Source of the DNA: PFJX01 sp964393825 | GTDB lineage: Bacteria > Pseudomonadota > Gammaproteobacteria > Burkholderiales > Thiobacillaceae | Length of the DNA stretch: 64,000 nt | Direction: 5' to 3' | Assembly (NCBI GenBank): GCA_964393825.1 | Contig: CAYMUY010000021.1 | Coordinates: 1 to 64,000 of the forward strand | Shown: positions 37,557-45,955 of the stretch, piece by piece | Numbering within the stretch: position 1 is the first letter of the stretch | Layout of the letters: every line of letters starts with the position of its first letter | Made by a program: the position numbers and the translations under genes | Notes under the pieces: generated by a model | The model's database searches: none | What the model was told of the DNA's origin: nothing | Seen by the model: only the letters and a program-made list of their open reading frames with translations

Positions 37557-37600
37557 AAAATACCCGCAATCTCACCTCGCCGACATCCCCGATTCAGGGG
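37557..37600 (-). promoter_or_regulatory. Operator B and -10 of the response regulator gene
   Basis: CCCC-N6-GGGG at 37587-37600 (ATCCCCGATTCAGGGGG). The minus-strand -10-like TATTTT (37562-37557) starts 31.5 bp from the centre, the same spacing as at sites A and D. The transcript would start near 37550, right at AGGAGG, leaving a leader of about 12 nt. The site is also 18 bp from the start of the divergent outer-membrane gene. Confidence 0.6.
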
Positions 37601-37617
37601 GAACGAAGAAGAAAACC

Positions 37618-38829
37618 ATGCTCCGTCCTCCTGTTGATTTGTCTCGTCATGTCCTCGCTATGTTCATCCTGGCCGCGAGCCTGCCTGCTGCGGCCCAGGA
37701 TCTCGCGGCACCAGGGGCTCTCGGCGCCGACATGCTGCCAAAGGGGCGCGCCGCCGCGCGACTGGAAACCCGGGGCATCCGGGCGGACGAGGAATTCAGC
37801 CGCAATGGTGAGCGGCGGCCGCTGGGCGCGAACTACGATGGCCTCAATCTCAACGCGACGTTGTTCCCGGCGCTGACTCCCCTGGGGGTGGGCGCCACGC
37901 TGGGGACCACCGACCTGACCTCGCGCCTGAGTGGCCAGCAGACCCGCCTGACCTTCGGTTATGGCCTGACCGAGGATGTCACGGTGGGCTTCCAGGTGGG
38001 CTATGGGGTGGCGGAGAACCGGGTCGAAGTGGCGGTTTCCGGCTCGAACCTGGGGGCCACGGGGAACACCCTGGCGCCGTATTTTCCGCTCGCCCTGCTG
38101 CCACCGGGTACGCCGGCCACCGGCGCCGAGGCGGTGCAGGCCCTGCTCACCAGCGCCTACGGCTACAAACGGGTGCAATCGAGTACCTGGCAGAGCACGC
38201 TGGACCCCCTGATCGGCCTGCGCTGGCGTTTCGACAAGGGCGAGCACCACGCCACCGTGTTCGCGCCCAGCCTGCGTTTCGGCATCGCCAGGGAAGCCGA
38301 TGCCGACGATCTGATGCAGATGACCCTGGCCGACAGCACCAGCGACATCCTGCTCGGCGTGCTTCACACGCGGAAATTGTCCGAACGCTGGGACCTGCTG
38401 CTGTCGGCGCAATACACCATCCAGCTTGCCGATCACGTCACCGCGCGGGCACGTTCGGAAAACGAATTGCTGGTGCCCGCCAGTCGTCGGGAGCGGCTGC
38501 GCCGCGATCGCACCAATCCCGTCGAGCTCACCCTCGATACCGGTTATACCGAGGGGGCCTGGCGATTTTCCGGGCGTCTGGAATATGCCCGCGGTGGCCG
38601 CGACCATTATTCCTCGCCGAGCGGCCAGAACGTCTCCGGCCTCGAAGCCAACACTGATTTCAACTTCCTGCTGGGCTACCTGGGGGTGAGCTGGAACGGC
38701 ATTCCGGGCTACCTGCGCGGCGAATACAAGCTGCCGCTGCTGGTCTCGCTGATGGCTTCGACGACCTTGACCGCGAAGAACACCTCGGCGCCGGATACCC
38801 TTTATGTGACCGCGACGCTGCCGTTCTGA
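37618..38829 (+). CDS. Outer-membrane beta-barrel protein (transporter/MetA-like)
   Basis: A 403-residue protein with a signal peptide ending AAAQ (about residue 26) and an all-beta mature region of alternating hydrophobic strands, e.g. LTFGYGLTEDVTVGFQVGYG. It ends in TATLPF, the terminal Phe typical of outer-membrane barrels. It resembles the phenol-degradation MetA/transporter-type barrels, but the substrate is unknown. I chose the ATG at 37618, after GAAGAAG; the frame runs far upstream on the opposite strand of the regulator. Divergent from the response regulator and convergent with the kinase. Confidence 0.8.
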   Translation: MLRPPVDLSRHVLAMFILAASLPAAAQDLAAPGALGADMLPKGRAAARLETRGIRADEEFSRNGERRPLGANYDGLNLNATLFPALTPLGVGATLGTTDLTSRLSGQQTRLTFGYGLTEDVTVGFQVGYGVAENRVEVAVSGSNLGATGNTLAPYFPLALLPPGTPATGAEAVQALLTSAYGYKRVQSSTWQSTLDPLIGLRWRFDKGEHHATVFAPSLRFGIAREADADDLMQMTLADSTSDILLGVLHTRKLSERWDLLLSAQYTIQLADHVTARARSENELLVPASRRERLRRDRTNPVELTLDTGYTEGAWRFSGRLEYARGGRDHYSSPSGQNVSGLEANTDFNFLLGYLGVSWNGIPGYLRGEYKLPLLVSLMASTTLTAKNTSAPDTLYVTATLPF

Positions 38830-38837
38830 TCGCGGGC

Positions 38838-40670
38838 TCAGCCTGTCGGCGCGGGGGCCGCGCCAGCGGTCGGCAGGCGTAGCAGCACCCGGCAGCCGTG
38901 CTCCCCCCAGGTCCACTCGATCTCGCCACCCAACTGGGCGGCACGCGCCTGCATGTTGCGCATGCCGCGCCCCGGCGCGCGCGGTTTGCCGTTGCCGTCG
39001 TCCTCCAGGGCAATCTGATAGTGGCCATTGACGCAGTGCACCCCGATGGCCAGGGCATGGGCACCGGCATGGCGCAACACGTTGGAGACGGCTTCGCGCA
39101 GGATGCGGCCGAGGTTGAGCGCCTCGGCGGCGGTCAGGTTGCGCTCCGGCAATTCCTCCGGCTGGTTCCAGACCAGCTGGATATGTGCCGCCGCGCAACG
39201 GCCGACGATTTCCGCGCGCCAGTCGGCGAGCAGGTCGATGAGCGGTGCGTCGCTCTGCGTGGATCGGGAAACCACGTCGCGCAGGTCGCGCAGGGCGGCG
39301 CGGGCGATGTCGGTGTCCTCGGGGGTCTTGGCGCGGATGACGAGCGAGAGCAGCTTGGCGCCAATGTCGTCGTGCAGATCGCGATAGATGCGTTCGCGTT
39401 CCTCGGCGGCGGCGGTTTCCCGCTCCAGCAGGGCGCGGCTCTGGTAACTGGCGGACAGTTCGCGCGCGCTTGCAGCGACGCGTGACTCCAGTTCACGGTT
39501 GAAGTGCTCGGCCCGGGTGAGCGCGTCGGCAAAGCGGCGGCCGAGATGGCCGGTGAGGAACAAGAGCACCACGGGCGCGGCGAAGTGCATGGAAATGAAG
39601 TGGTATTTCAGGCGGATCCGCGCGAACTCCGCCGGCAGCCAGTCGTACGGCATGCCCACCAGCAGGTCGTGGAAGCCGGACAGCACCAGGATGGCGAGCG
39701 CCATTGCGAGCAGGTAATGCTCGCGCCACTGGCTCGCCCGGCAGCGCTGGAAGATCTGCCAGGCGAGGCCGCAGAGGATGAGAAAGCCAAGGCTGTGGTT
39801 GACCAGATAGGCATGGCCCGGCCATAAGTCCGGCCAGGCGGTGAGACCGGCGGCCAGGGCCAGGTAGGCGAGCAGCAGCTGCTCCAGGCGGGGCCGGCGC
39901 CGTCCCAGGTAATGCTGCACGAACAGCGCCATGCAGACTGCCCAGGCGTCCATGGCGAAATGCGAGAGCGAACGGAACAGGGGGCCCGGCATGGGCGGGT
40001 CGCGTACCACCAGGTAGAAGGAAAAGATCGTCCACATCAGGCAGGCGAGGCCGAACCACAGGTATTGCGGGTCGTGCCGGCGCCGCCACCACACCGCCAG
40101 CACCAGCGAGGTGGCGATGAGCAGGGTCAGGGTGAGGCCGCGGGTGGCGTCCACCTGCAGAAAGCGCCGCAGGTCGTGCTCCGCGCGCAATTTTCGGTAC
40201 GGGCCGATCTCGACTGGCGACAGCACGCCCCAGCCGGGGTCGCTCTTGAGCCGGATGAGGATTTCGTTGCCGCCGACCCGCCAGTCGCCGCGCGGCAGGA
40301 GGTACAGGAAGGGCTTGTTCCAGTTGCGCGAGATAGGTTCATCGAAGCGGCCGCCATCGCCGAGGAATTCGCCGTTGAAGTAGAAGGCGGCATTGAGGTT
40401 CAGCCACCAGACATAGAGGGCCCGCGGCGTCGTGGGAACGGCGTCGGCATGGATACGGAAGCGGAACCAGCCGCCGGTCGCATCGTCGGCGTCGTGTTTC
40501 AGGGCATGCGGCAGGCGCACCGGATGCCAGCGCGGGTCGTTCGCGGCGGGAGGCAGGTCGGTGTCGACAAGAATGAAGTCGGCTTGCCAGACCTCGTGCT
40601 CGTAATGGGCGAGCGCGGGCAAAGCAAGAAAACACCAGAGCAGGAAAAGGAGCCGTCGCATGGACGGCAT
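38838..40670 (-). CDS. Sensor histidine kinase: jelly-roll sensor, seven-TM, HisKA_3
   Basis: The 610 residues contain a signal peptide, a periplasmic beta jelly-roll (about 50-165; WFRFRIHADAVPTT, YFNGEFLGDGG) like the sugar-binding domains of glycoside hydrolases, about seven TM segments (about 185-385), a short coiled coil, a HisKA_3 domain with phospho-His in YRDLHDDIGAKLL (about 433) and a HATPase_c domain (REAVSNVLRHAGA; GRGMRNMQARA). This 7TM-DISM-like layout suggests sensing of an extracellular ligand. ATG 40670 has GGGG just upstream; ATG 40661 is an alternative. It pairs with the regulator at 36909. Confidence 0.9.
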   Translation of the reverse strand: MPSMRRLLFLLWCFLALPALAHYEHEVWQADFILVDTDLPPAANDPRWHPVRLPHALKHDADDATGGWFRFRIHADAVPTTPRALYVWWLNLNAAFYFNGEFLGDGGRFDEPISRNWNKPFLYLLPRGDWRVGGNEILIRLKSDPGWGVLSPVEIGPYRKLRAEHDLRRFLQVDATRGLTLTLLIATSLVLAVWWRRRHDPQYLWFGLACLMWTIFSFYLVVRDPPMPGPLFRSLSHFAMDAWAVCMALFVQHYLGRRRPRLEQLLLAYLALAAGLTAWPDLWPGHAYLVNHSLGFLILCGLAWQIFQRCRASQWREHYLLAMALAILVLSGFHDLLVGMPYDWLPAEFARIRLKYHFISMHFAAPVVLLFLTGHLGRRFADALTRAEHFNRELESRVAASARELSASYQSRALLERETAAAEERERIYRDLHDDIGAKLLSLVIRAKTPEDTDIARAALRDLRDVVSRSTQSDAPLIDLLADWRAEIVGRCAAAHIQLVWNQPEELPERNLTAAEALNLGRILREAVSNVLRHAGAHALAIGVHCVNGHYQIALEDDGNGKPRAPGRGMRNMQARAAQLGGEIEWTWGEHGCRVLLRLPTAGAAPAPTG

Positions 40671-40698
40671 TGTTCCCCATGACAGCCCGGGCAGGTAT

Positions 40699-40713
40699 CC
40701 CCGGAGTGGGGGG
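40699..40713. promoter_or_regulatory. Operator C between kinase and thioredoxin genes
   Basis: CCCC-N6-GGGG at 40699-40712 in ATCCCC-N6-GGGGGAAT, matching sites A and B outside the spacer. It is 29 bp from the kinase start and 83 bp from the thioredoxin start. A -10-like element at the 31.5-bp spacing is weak in both directions: AACAAT (40674-40669) toward the kinase, CATGTT (40737-40742) toward the thioredoxin. Confidence 0.45.
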
Positions 40714-40795
40714 AATATCACGTCACCCATTTGTTCCATGTTCGCGACAAGGGATTGGCGCGCAAAATCGACTTTCCTTCATCTGGAGACGACCG

Positions 40796-41287
40796 ATGAC
40801 GACACGCGCCCTTCTGCTCTGGCTGTTGCTGCTGGTATCCCTCCCCTGCCTGGCCGACCCGCCGCCGGACTATCCTTTCACCGGGCATGACGCCGGCATG
40901 AAGATGGCGCGGGAGTCGGGCAAGCCCATCCTGCTTTATTTCGGCCGCTACGGCTGTGCCTGGTGTGATCACGTCAACCGCAAGACCTTCTCCGATCCGG
41001 GCCTGAAGCAACTGCTCTCGGAAAACTATGTGCTGATCTATGTCGATGCCGAGGGCGGCAAGCGGATTCGCCTGCCCAGTGGCGAGCGGCTGACCGAGGG
41101 CGAACTGGGCGCGCGCCTGGGGGCCTTCGCCACCCCGCTGTTCGTGTTCATGACCCCCGGAGGCAAGGTGGTCGCCAAGATTCCAGGATTCAAGACGGTG
41201 GCGGACTTTCACGATTACGACCGCTATGTGCGCGGTGGTCATTATCAACAGCAGACGCTGCTGGAGTTTCTCGGGAGCAAGCCATGA
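40796..41287 (+). CDS. Periplasmic thioredoxin-fold protein (SoxW/DsbD-like)
   Basis: A 163-residue exported thioredoxin-fold protein: signal peptide (LLLWLLLLVSLPCLA) then a domain with the active site CAWC in FGRYGCAWCDHVNRKTF (about residues 58-61) and the cis-Pro in FATPLFVF. It is likely a periplasmic disulfide reductase or thiol relay. ATG 40796 follows TGGAGA; the frame continues upstream into non-coding DNA. Its last four bases are the start of the next gene. In the context of the surface-lipoprotein locus it may maintain Cys residues of the exported proteins, several of which contain pairs of Cys; this is inference. Confidence 0.85.
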   Translation: MTTRALLLWLLLLVSLPCLADPPPDYPFTGHDAGMKMARESGKPILLYFGRYGCAWCDHVNRKTFSDPGLKQLLSENYVLIYVDAEGGKRIRLPSGERLTEGELGARLGAFATPLFVFMTPGGKVVAKIPGFKTVADFHDYDRYVRGGHYQQQTLLEFLGSKP

Positions 41288-42456
41288 GGGCGGCGCTGCT
41301 GCTGGCGCTGGTCTCCGCCACGGCGCTCGCCGAACCCGTCGATGTCGCCCCGGCCGGTGCCTGGCACCATCTCGATGCCTCTGGCCGCCAGAGCCTGGCG
41401 CTGGCCGGAGACCGCGTGGCCCTGGTCTGGGAAGACAGCCGAACGGGCGCGCCGCGCTGTTACCTCGGCCTGAAAGCGTTGGCCGACACCGCGTTTCGCG
41501 AGTACCCCCTGGGCCGGGGTGAATGCTTCGAGCCAGCCGTCACCGCTCTGGATGGCGAGCGTTTCCTGCTGGCCTGGGAGGATGAAACCGGCATCAATGC
41601 CAGCCTCGCCACCAGCGCCGGGCCGGCGGCGCCGCTCAACCTCGGACCTGGCGCGCATGCCAGCGTCGCGGCGCACCCCACACTTGGCGCGATGATCGCC
41701 TGGAATGCCCAGGACGGGCGCTGGCAGCGGCTCTGGCGCGCGCCTGTGCTGGCGGCTGCCGACACCCTGCGCGCGGGCAAGGCGGAGGCCGCCGATGCGC
41801 TGCCCCCCGTGGACGACCAGGGCTTTCCCGCGCTGGCGGCGAATGACAGCGGCTTTCTGCTGACCTGGGAAGACCGCCGCCACGGCCATACCGTCATCTA
41901 TGCCAGCCGTAGCCGGCAGGGCCGCGACTGGAGCGCGCCGAAACGGCTGAGCGGCAACCCCACCGGCAAAGCCCAAGGCAACCTCGGGCGCGGCACCGGC
42001 GCCATGCGTCCGGCGGTGGCCAGTTTCGCCGGCCGTTTTGCCGCCACCTGGCTGGACAAGCGCGATTTCCTATCCGGGTATGACGTCTATGCTGCCCTTG
42101 GTGAAGGCGACGGCTTCGCCAAGGACGGCAAGGCGCAGGACAGCTTCGGCGATGCCATCGCCCAGTGGCATGCCGCCATCGCCGGCAACCCGCGTGGTGA
42201 CCTGGTCATCGCCTGGGATGACGACCGCGATGGCAGCTCCGACATCTGGCTGACCCGCCGCACGGCCACCGGTTACAGCGACAACTTCACCTTTCCGGAA
42301 ACCTCCGGCCCCGCCCGCCAGACCGATCCCGCCATCGCGCTCGACGCCGCCGGCAACCTGCACCTGGCCTGGATCGAACGGTCGGCCGAAGGCGAGAGCA
42401 ACGGGCCGACGCGGCTGCGCTACATGGAGGTAACGCTGCCGGGTCCGCTTTTGTAA
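41284..42456 (+). CDS. Periplasmic beta-propeller (BNR/sialidase-like) protein
   Basis: The 390 residues have a signal peptide (LLLALVSATALA) and about six repeats with W-E/D-D motifs: VALVWEDSRTGAPR, LLAWEDETGINA, LLTWEDRRHGHT, AATWLDKRDF, VIAWDDDRDGSSD and HLAWIERSAEG. This is the layout of a six-bladed propeller related to sialidases, but I do not see the sialidase catalytic set. A binding or scaffolding role is likelier than hydrolysis. It overlaps the thioredoxin gene by 4 nt (ATGA), so the two are made together. Confidence 0.75.
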   Translation: MRAALLLALVSATALAEPVDVAPAGAWHHLDASGRQSLALAGDRVALVWEDSRTGAPRCYLGLKALADTAFREYPLGRGECFEPAVTALDGERFLLAWEDETGINASLATSAGPAAPLNLGPGAHASVAAHPTLGAMIAWNAQDGRWQRLWRAPVLAAADTLRAGKAEAADALPPVDDQGFPALAANDSGFLLTWEDRRHGHTVIYASRSRQGRDWSAPKRLSGNPTGKAQGNLGRGTGAMRPAVASFAGRFAATWLDKRDFLSGYDVYAALGEGDGFAKDGKAQDSFGDAIAQWHAAIAGNPRGDLVIAWDDDRDGSSDIWLTRRTATGYSDNFTFPETSGPARQTDPAIALDAAGNLHLAWIERSAEGESNGPTRLRYMEVTLPGPLL

Positions 42457-42625
42457 CGCTGTCATGCTCGTCACCGCTGTGTGCTCAAACCAACCTCAGT
42501 GGCAATCCGCACCCGCGTCCAGCCTTGTTTGTGTGCTCGGATGACCTGCCGCCGTCTTGCGTGTTGTTTTCAGGGCTGCGCTTTCCCGTCCTGTCTTATT
42601 TCATGTCGGTATCGCCTCTTCCCCT

Positions 42626-42669
42626 CCCCTGATCAGGGGAGTTTCAACCCCTGTCTCTTCGCCTAACAT
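42626..42669 (+). promoter_or_regulatory. Operator D and -10 of surface lipoprotein 2
   Basis: A perfect 18-bp palindrome, CTCCCCTGATCAGGGGAG, has the CCCC-N6-GGGG core at 42626-42639. The -10-like TAACAT at 42664-42669 begins 31.5 bp from its centre, as at sites A and B. The rest of 42457-42725 shows no gene; it is T/C-rich non-coding sequence. Confidence 0.6.
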
Positions 42670-42729
42670 CGGACCTCGTCACGTGCCTTTCCGTGCAGTC
42701 CGTAAGTCAACCTTTTCAGGGGCGTCATC

Positions 42730-44604
42730 ATGAAATTCGGTTTCAGCCAACTGCGCGCCCTGGCGGGCGGCATGGCGCTGGTATTTGCGTTGGGCGGCTG
42801 CAACAGCGGCTCTTCGAGTTCTTCCACCACGCTCAGCGGAACGGCGATGGCTGGCCCATTCTTGAGCGGCACGGTGTGCGCATACAAGGTCAAGAATGGC
42901 GCAAAAGGCGACTTGCTGGGCGTGTGTTCCAGCATTGTCGGCGCCACCAGCAGTTTCAGCATTGATGTCGGCGCCTATAGCGGGGATGTGCTGGTTGAAA
43001 TCAGTAACGCCACCTATGACGATGAAGCCAACCCCGGTGACAACGTCACTGGCACGCTGCTAACCGGGGTGATGCGCAGCCTGATTCACGTCGCTGCTGC
43101 TGGTGGAACGGTTGAACTGGCGGTGACTCCGTTGACCGAAGCTGCGCTCCAATTGGCGGGAACGACTTTGAACAATGAGACCGTACAAGCGGCCATCAAT
43201 CAAATCGCCGGTTTGTTCCCCGCTGTGGCCGGGCTGGATCTTCGTGCCACGCTACCCGTGCTTACGACCGAACAGGGCTTGGCCTATCGCGAAGCGTTGC
43301 GCGCCTTGTCGCAGTTGCAGTGGGCTTCAGGCGCCGGCGAAGGCGGGTTTCGCGGCAACCTGAATGGCTATCTTGGCAATCTGATCGGCCGGATCGGCGC
43401 CAATGGCAACACCGTTGCGGCGGATATCCTGGGTCAGATCAATGTTGGGCTGAATGCCAACTGCGCAGTAGCCAATAATGCGTTGACTTGTACCGTCGCA
43501 GCGGCCGGCGGCAACGGAGGTTCCGGCGGCACAGGCAATGTTTGTGTGGCCAACGTGTCACTTGCGGGCGCCAGTCTTGGCAATATTTGCTACACCAATT
43601 TGCCGGCTGGTTTTAACTGCGGCACTTTGGGTGTTGGCGATACCTTGAACGGTTATGCCGGCGCCACGGTCACCTTCAGCACCCCGGCCGCATGCCCGGC
43701 GAATCCGATATTGACGTTTGACGCGAGCGTGCTTGGCGGTGCCGGCAATGCGGGTGGCAATGCGGGTGGCGTGACTTGTAACACCGCGCATTACCAAGCC
43801 GGCGCCGTCCACACGCCAACTGCCAATGAACTGGCCAGTTTCGCGAAAACCTACAATGGCAATATCGGCAGCTTTGACATGTCCGGGTTCACCAGCAGCG
43901 GAGCGGCCACCCTGGTGTTTTCCAGCGCTGGCGAGTTGAGCTACAACGGCGCGGCGCAAACCGTGAATTCAGTCTGCGCAGACAATACCGCCGCCATGCT
44001 CTACGTCGAGTTTGGAGGCACCGGCGCGGTCGACCTGTTTGCCGCCGACGGCGGCGGCTTCAGCGGCAACCTGCCCAATATGGCCGGCATTTGCGGCAAC
44101 GCGCCGGGATGCGCCGCAGCCAATGCCGGTGGCAATGCGAACCCCACCAGCGGAACTGCCGCCAACGGGTCACCGGCGCTGGATATGACCAAGTGCGGAA
44201 GTACGATTGCCGCCGGCAACGCCGGTGGAGGCATGACGATGAACATGCATTTGAGTTGCGGCGCGGGGGCAATCGCTGATTTCTCCAACCTTACGGTGGT
44301 TGATGAATTGAACGCTAGCCACGCTACTTGCAGCGCCAGTTACAGCAACGGGGTGCTCACCGTGTCGAATGGGACGCTGACCGCTTCCGCCGCGATGAAT
44401 GGTGATGCCAATGATTCGATCACGACCTGGGTGAGCGGCGCGACTGAAATGGCCATGATTCTTGCACCGGTCGCGGTCAACGGTGTCAATGCCGAAGTGG
44501 CCAAAATCAGATGGAAGGCGAACGGGACACCTGACTTTATCCAGGGAGGCGCTGTTGCCGTTGGCGGTAGTTACCAGTTGTTTACTTGCACACTGCTGCC
44601 TTGA
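42730..44604 (+). CDS. Modular Gly/Ala-rich surface lipoprotein 2 (paralogue of 35378-36739)
   Basis: The 624 residues start with a lipoprotein signal (lipobox ALGGC, Cys about 24) and a Ser-rich linker. Modules in order: TLSGTAMAGPFLSGTV (about 34-125), a helical module with VTPLTEAALQLAG, an extra block (about 270-340), then VTCNTAHYQAGAVHTPTANE with VNSVCADNTAAMLYVEF, parallel to VHEASAQE and SICVDNVAG in lipoprotein 1, and a further C-terminal block. Codon use looks less GC-rich than in neighbouring genes, a hint of different origin. Function unknown. It is the downstream boundary of the locus and lies 88 bp after palindrome D. Confidence 0.82.
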   Translation: MKFGFSQLRALAGGMALVFALGGCNSGSSSSSTTLSGTAMAGPFLSGTVCAYKVKNGAKGDLLGVCSSIVGATSSFSIDVGAYSGDVLVEISNATYDDEANPGDNVTGTLLTGVMRSLIHVAAAGGTVELAVTPLTEAALQLAGTTLNNETVQAAINQIAGLFPAVAGLDLRATLPVLTTEQGLAYREALRALSQLQWASGAGEGGFRGNLNGYLGNLIGRIGANGNTVAADILGQINVGLNANCAVANNALTCTVAAAGGNGGSGGTGNVCVANVSLAGASLGNICYTNLPAGFNCGTLGVGDTLNGYAGATVTFSTPAACPANPILTFDASVLGGAGNAGGNAGGVTCNTAHYQAGAVHTPTANELASFAKTYNGNIGSFDMSGFTSSGAATLVFSSAGELSYNGAAQTVNSVCADNTAAMLYVEFGGTGAVDLFAADGGGFSGNLPNMAGICGNAPGCAAANAGGNANPTSGTAANGSPALDMTKCGSTIAAGNAGGGMTMNMHLSCGAGAIADFSNLTVVDELNASHATCSASYSNGVLTVSNGTLTASAAMNGDANDSITTWVSGATEMAMILAPVAVNGVNAEVAKIRWKANGTPDFIQGGAVAVGGSYQLFTCTLLP

Positions 44605-44639
44605 TGCCACCCTGCGGCGCTTGATGGCGTCGCGGGGCC

Positions 44640-44678
44640 AATGCGACAACGGCCGGAAAATCCGGCCGTTGTCGCATT
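44640..44678. terminator. Strong bidirectional terminator
   Basis: A perfect 18-bp stem (44640-44657 with 44661-44678) with an AAA loop lies between surface lipoprotein 2 and the minus-strand genes. It ends in ATTAT on the plus strand and could serve both directions. Confidence 0.8.
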
Positions 44679-44781
44679 ATCGGGATTCTGGCTCATGCCA
44701 AATATAGGCCTTGGGGGTCTTGCCTGCCGGCGTATGGCTGCGATCATGGCGCTTGTCTACCGAGCGAACATACGGCTTCAC
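44677..44781 (-). CDS. Possible 34-residue small protein
   Basis: A short frame starting GTG at 44781, with GGGAG 6 nt upstream, encodes a basic, soluble peptide (KPYVRSVDKRHDRSHT near the N-terminus) ending before the terminator. It follows the methyltransferase gene by 17 bp on the same strand. There is no recognised family. The start and the existence of the gene are both uncertain. Confidence 0.35.
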   Translation of the reverse strand: MKPYVRSVDKRHDRSHTPAGKTPKAYIWHEPESR

Positions 44782-44798
44782 GTCATACTCCCGTTCGA

Positions 44799-45944
44799 TC
44801 AATAAGTCGGTGGTTGGATGTCGGCGTTGGTGGCCCTTCCCCAGACGGCGAACAAGGGATCCGAATAGTTGCGCTGGTCGATGTGCTTGTCGTCTTCCGG
44901 TCGCATCAGCCCGCGCAGCGTTTCGCTGCGCAGGTCGACGAAGCCGGCATCGTGGAGCAGGGCGAGGGCGAAGCCGAGGCGTTCGAACGGGTGTAGCCGG
45001 CTCCACAGGCGGATGGCTTTGGGCGGGAACCAGCGATCGGAAAAGGTCAGGACACAGGTGCCGTCGGGGCGCAGCACCCGCCGCGCTTCGGCCAGCACCT
45101 CGCGCGGGCGGATCAGGTATTCGATGGACGCGGTGCACAGGACGACATCGAACCGGGCATCGCCCCAGGGCAGTACCTCCCGTTCGTTGAGGTCTGTCAC
45201 CACTCTCTCGCGCAGGCGCGGGTTGGCGGCGAGTTCCTCCGGGTTCATGCCGAGGCCGGCGACATGGAGATCGCTGGCGGCTTCCGGCAGGTGCGAATCC
45301 CAACTCGCCATCAGGTCGAGCACACATCCGCCCGGCCGCAGCAGGCGGCCATAGAGTTCGTTGATCGCCGCCCGGCAGGCGGCATCCAGGTGCTGGACGA
45401 GACGCGGCTCGGCGTAGAAACGGCTGTCGGCGCTGTCGTCCTCGCGGGCAAAGCCGTCCAGCGTGAAATAGGTTGCCGCCGGGTCGGCGGGCGGGGATTG
45501 CAGGCCGGGGCCGTCGAACAGCTCCACCATCCGGCGTCCGGGGGCCGGCTGTCGCTCGCTGGGGCGCAGGATCAGGCGGGCGGCATGGGCGGCGAGGGGA
45601 TGGTTCGGATCCACCCGGATGCGGTCGTGCCGGACGTCCAGCAGGCGCGTCGGGCGCGGGTCGCGCGGCCCCTGGGCCAGACCGGGGAAGGCCAGCCGCG
45701 GATAGAAGCGGCCGGGGATCGCCTCACGCCCCAGCCGGAAATGGCCGGGCGCCAGTTCCACGGGGGCCAGGCCGGCGGGCGCAATCCAGGGCGAGGGATC
45801 GAGTTCGGCTTCACCGCTCGCCCGCGCCTGTTCCATGGCTCGCGTCCAGCGGCCATCGGCGAGCAGGGCGCTGTCGGCGACGATCAGCCGTTCGCGGTGA
45901 TGGGCGAACGCATCACGCCAGACGAGTTCCGCTTCGATGGCCAT
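44799..45944 (-). CDS. Methyltransferase with SlyD/FKBP-like N-terminus
   Basis: The 381 residues seem to be two parts. The N-terminal third contains IRVDPNHPLAAHAARLIL, close to the VDGNHPLAG signature of SlyD-type FKBP isomerases, but other FKBP residues are hard to see, so it is degenerate. The C-terminal part (about 200-370) is a class I SAM methyltransferase: VLDLMASWDSHLP, AGLGMNPEELA, DVVLCTASIEYL, and RRVLRPDGTCVLTFSDRW. Substrate unknown. The start is ATG 45944; the frame extends upstream. It is 11 nt after the DsrE-like gene on the same strand. Confidence 0.75.
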   Translation of the reverse strand: MAIEAELVWRDAFAHHRERLIVADSALLADGRWTRAMEQARASGEAELDPSPWIAPAGLAPVELAPGHFRLGREAIPGRFYPRLAFPGLAQGPRDPRPTRLLDVRHDRIRVDPNHPLAAHAARLILRPSERQPAPGRRMVELFDGPGLQSPPADPAATYFTLDGFAREDDSADSRFYAEPRLVQHLDAACRAAINELYGRLLRPGGCVLDLMASWDSHLPEAASDLHVAGLGMNPEELAANPRLRERVVTDLNEREVLPWGDARFDVVLCTASIEYLIRPREVLAEARRVLRPDGTCVLTFSDRWFPPKAIRLWSRLHPFERLGFALALLHDAGFVDLRSETLRGLMRPEDDKHIDQRNYSDPLFAVWGRATNADIQPPTY

Positions 45945-45955
45945 GGCGCCAGGCT

